Shown: positions 62,605-64,000 of the stretch, in pieces | How positions within the stretch are numbered: the first letter of the stretch is position 1 | Layout of the letters: every line of letters begins with the position of its first letter | From: Streptomyces sp. BA2 | GTDB lineage: Bacteria; Actinomycetota; Actinomycetes; Streptomycetales; Streptomycetaceae | DNA: 64,000 nt | NCBI RefSeq assembly: GCF_009769735.1 | Contig: NZ_WSRO01000002.1 | Location: 7,117,001 to 7,181,000 of the forward strand | Reading direction: 5' to 3' | Notes under the pieces: model-generated | What the model saw: only the letters and a program-made list of their open reading frames with translations | Told to the model about the DNA's origin: nothing | Databases searched by the model: none | Position numbers and translations under genes: made by a program

Positions 62605-63975
62605 TCAGAAGTCCCAGCCCTCGTCGTCCGCGGCCGGCTTGGCCTCTTCGGCCGTCTCCGTGGTGGCGAACGCGTCGCCCGCCATGCCCGCCGCGAGCGT
62701 AGTGCCGTCCGCCGGGTCGATCAGGAGGAACGAACCGGTGCGGCGCGAAGCCGCGTACGAGTCGACCGCGATCGGCTCGGCGGTGCGGATCACGACGCGG
62801 CCGATGTCGTTGGCGACCAGCCGCCCCGGGTCCGGGTGCTGGGAGAGGTCGTCCAGGGTGAGCCGCGAGGGGATCTCCTTGACGATCGCCTTGACCGTGC
62901 GGGTGGTGTGCTTGAGCAGCACCCGCTGGCCCACGTTCAGGGCGGTGTCCGCGACGTGGCAGACCGTCGCCGTGAGGTCCTGCGAGGTCTGCGGCTGGTC
63001 GCCGCTCGGCACGATCAGGTCGCCGCGCGAGATGTCGATGTCGCTCTCCAGGAGCAGCGTCACGGACTGCGGCGTCCAGGCCACGTCCACCTGCTTGCCC
63101 AGGAGGTCGATGCCCGCGATCTTCGACGTACGCCCCGAGGGAAGCACGGTCACGGACTCGCCGACCCGGAAGGTACCCGCCGCGATCTGTCCCGCGTAGC
63201 CCCGGTAGTCGGGGTGCTCGGCGGTCTGCGGGCGGATCACGTACTGGACGGGCAGGCGCGCGTGGCAGGAGGTCAGGTCGTGGCTGACCGGGACCGTCTC
63301 CAGGTGCTCAAGGACCGTGGGGCCGCCGTACCAGTCCATGTTGGAGGACGGCTCCACCACGTTGTCACCGGCGAGCGCCGAGATCGGGATCGCGGTGATC
63401 TCCGGGACGCCCAACTCACTCGCGTACGCGGTGAATTCCTCGGCGATCTTCGCGAAGACGGTCTCCTCGTAGTCGACGAGGTCCATCTTGTTCACGGCGA
63501 GCACCACGTGCGGCACGCGCAGGAGCGCGGCGACGGCGGCGTGCCGGCGGGTCTGCTCGATGACGCCGTTGCGGGCGTCGACGAGGACCACGGCGAGGTC
63601 GGCCGTCGAGGCGCCGGTGACCATGTTCCGGGTGTACTGCACGTGGCCCGGGGTGTCGGCGAGGATGAACCGGCGCGCGGGGGTGGCGAAGTAGCGGTAG
63701 GCGACGTCGATGGTGATGCCCTGCTCGCGCTCGGCCCGCAGGCCGTCGGTGAGCAGCGCGAGGTCGGGCGCATCCTGGCCACGGCCGAGCGAGACGCGCT
63801 GCACGGCCTCCAGCTGGTCGGTCAGGACCGACTTGGAGTCGTGCAGGAGCCGTCCCACCAGGGTGGACTTGCCGTCGTCGACGGACCCCGCGGTGGCGAA
63901 CCGCAGCAGGGTGGTGGCCGAAAGCTGCTCCGTGGAGAGCGGCTTGGCCTTGTCGGGTTCGGTGGTGCTGGTCAT
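62605..63975 (-). CDS. cysN: Sulfate adenylyltransferase subunit 1 (GTPase)
   Basis: A 456-aa GTPase that powers ATP + sulfate to APS + PPi together with CysD. G1 is AGSVDDGKSTLVGRLLHDSK, then the switch region with G3 DTPGHVQYTRNM and G4 NKMD. CysN-specific LTDGLRAEREQGITIDVAYR is present. Beta-barrel domains II and III follow. It starts two bases after the cysD stop, the usual pairing. No CysC kinase domain is fused, in line with the length. Confidence 0.95.
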   Translation of the reverse strand: MTSTTEPDKAKPLSTEQLSATTLLRFATAGSVDDGKSTLVGRLLHDSKSVLTDQLEAVQRVSLGRGQDAPDLALLTDGLRAEREQGITIDVAYRYFATPARRFILADTPGHVQYTRNMVTGASTADLAVVLVDARNGVIEQTRRHAAVAALLRVPHVVLAVNKMDLVDYEETVFAKIAEEFTAYASELGVPEITAIPISALAGDNVVEPSSNMDWYGGPTVLEHLETVPVSHDLTSCHARLPVQYVIRPQTAEHPDYRGYAGQIAAGTFRVGESVTVLPSGRTSKIAGIDLLGKQVDVAWTPQSVTLLLESDIDISRGDLIVPSGDQPQTSQDLTATVCHVADTALNVGQRVLLKHTTRTVKAIVKEIPSRLTLDDLSQHPDPGRLVANDIGRVVIRTAEPIAVDSYAASRRTGSFLLIDPADGTTLAAGMAGDAFATTETAEEAKPAADDEGWDF

Positions 63976-63977
63976 GT

Positions 63978-64000
63978 TTAGAAGTACCCCTCGCGCTTGC
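63978..64000 (-). CDS. cysD: Sulfate adenylyltransferase subunit 2, C-terminal end (partial)
   Basis: Only the last codons lie in the window; on the minus strand they read KREGYF then TAA. KREGYF is the C-terminus of CysD proteins, and cysN follows after two bases. The remainder is beyond the right edge. Confidence 0.8.

Noticed and set aside
60242..63199. 985-aa plus-strand open frame
   Set aside because: It is antisense to ssuA/B/C-like genes and cysN.

Overview
The window is high-GC actinobacterial chromosome, almost certainly Streptomyces. Evidence for this includes GC-rich third codon positions throughout, GTG and TTG starts with ATGA/GTGA overlaps, and a SAV2148-type HEPN protein. A phenoxazinone-synthase-like oxidase, an OleD-like macrolide glycosyltransferase and the TreY/TreZ/GlgX set point the same way. 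I see no rRNA, tRNA, CRISPR array, prophage or intact insertion sequence. Nothing was searched against a database, so family names rest on motif recognition.

Region 1 (1-17.6 kb) is the unusual part. A tightly packed, translationally coupled minus-strand operon of ten genes runs from 17558 down to 373. In order of transcription it holds a 161-aa putative adaptor, a TPR-like protein, and a 1901-aa CHAT (caspase-like) protease with a long helical-repeat tail. A short degenerate J-domain-like protein, GrpE, and a DnaK with a four-cysteine insertion follow. The last four are an Hsp70-like protein with eroded ATPase motifs and a TPR tail, a two-TM coiled-coil protein, a MotB/ZorB-like one-TM protein, and a fibronectin-III protein. 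The J-like module occurs both as the small protein and inside the CHAT protein. The TPR-like protein resembles the C-terminal half of the CHAT protein. I read this as a chaperone-controlled, membrane-linked protease system of the biological-conflict type. The end of a convergent gene at the left edge looks like the zinc-ribbon tail of a signalling kinase. A 364-bp leader upstream of the operon carries a 267-bp inverted-repeat-bounded element.

Region 2 (17.9-23.5 kb) has a SUKH-like protein, a phenoxazinone-synthase-like multicopper oxidase preceded by a perfect palindrome, a PDZ membrane protein and an M24 peptidase. Region 3 (23.5-34.4 kb) is built around alpha-glucan/trehalose metabolism (treZ, treY, glgX, all on the minus strand). 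Interspersed are an FHA protein, an M14 carboxypeptidase, an atypical cytochrome P450 and an MFS exporter. Region 4 (34.5-39.8 kb) has two secreted genes that look like a split copper amine oxidase, then the HEPN protein, a DnaQ-like exonuclease and an APH-fold kinase.

Region 5 (39.9-51.9 kb) has a CUT1-type sugar importer lacking its own ATPase, a LuxR-type two-component system, an MMPL exporter, and a MarR regulator divergent from a membrane protein with a clear operator between them. It ends with the OleD-like glycosyltransferase and a CDP-alcohol phosphatidyltransferase closed by a 49-bp palindrome. Region 6 (52-58.7 kb) has a secreted subtilisin, small metabolic enzymes, a SCO6745-family protein, a lipoprotein and a small secreted protein. 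Region 7 (58.7-64 kb) is a minus-strand sulfur operon: cysD (end only), cysN, two tiny ORFs, an SsuA/B/C-type sulfonate importer and a CbiX-type sirohydrochlorin chelatase.
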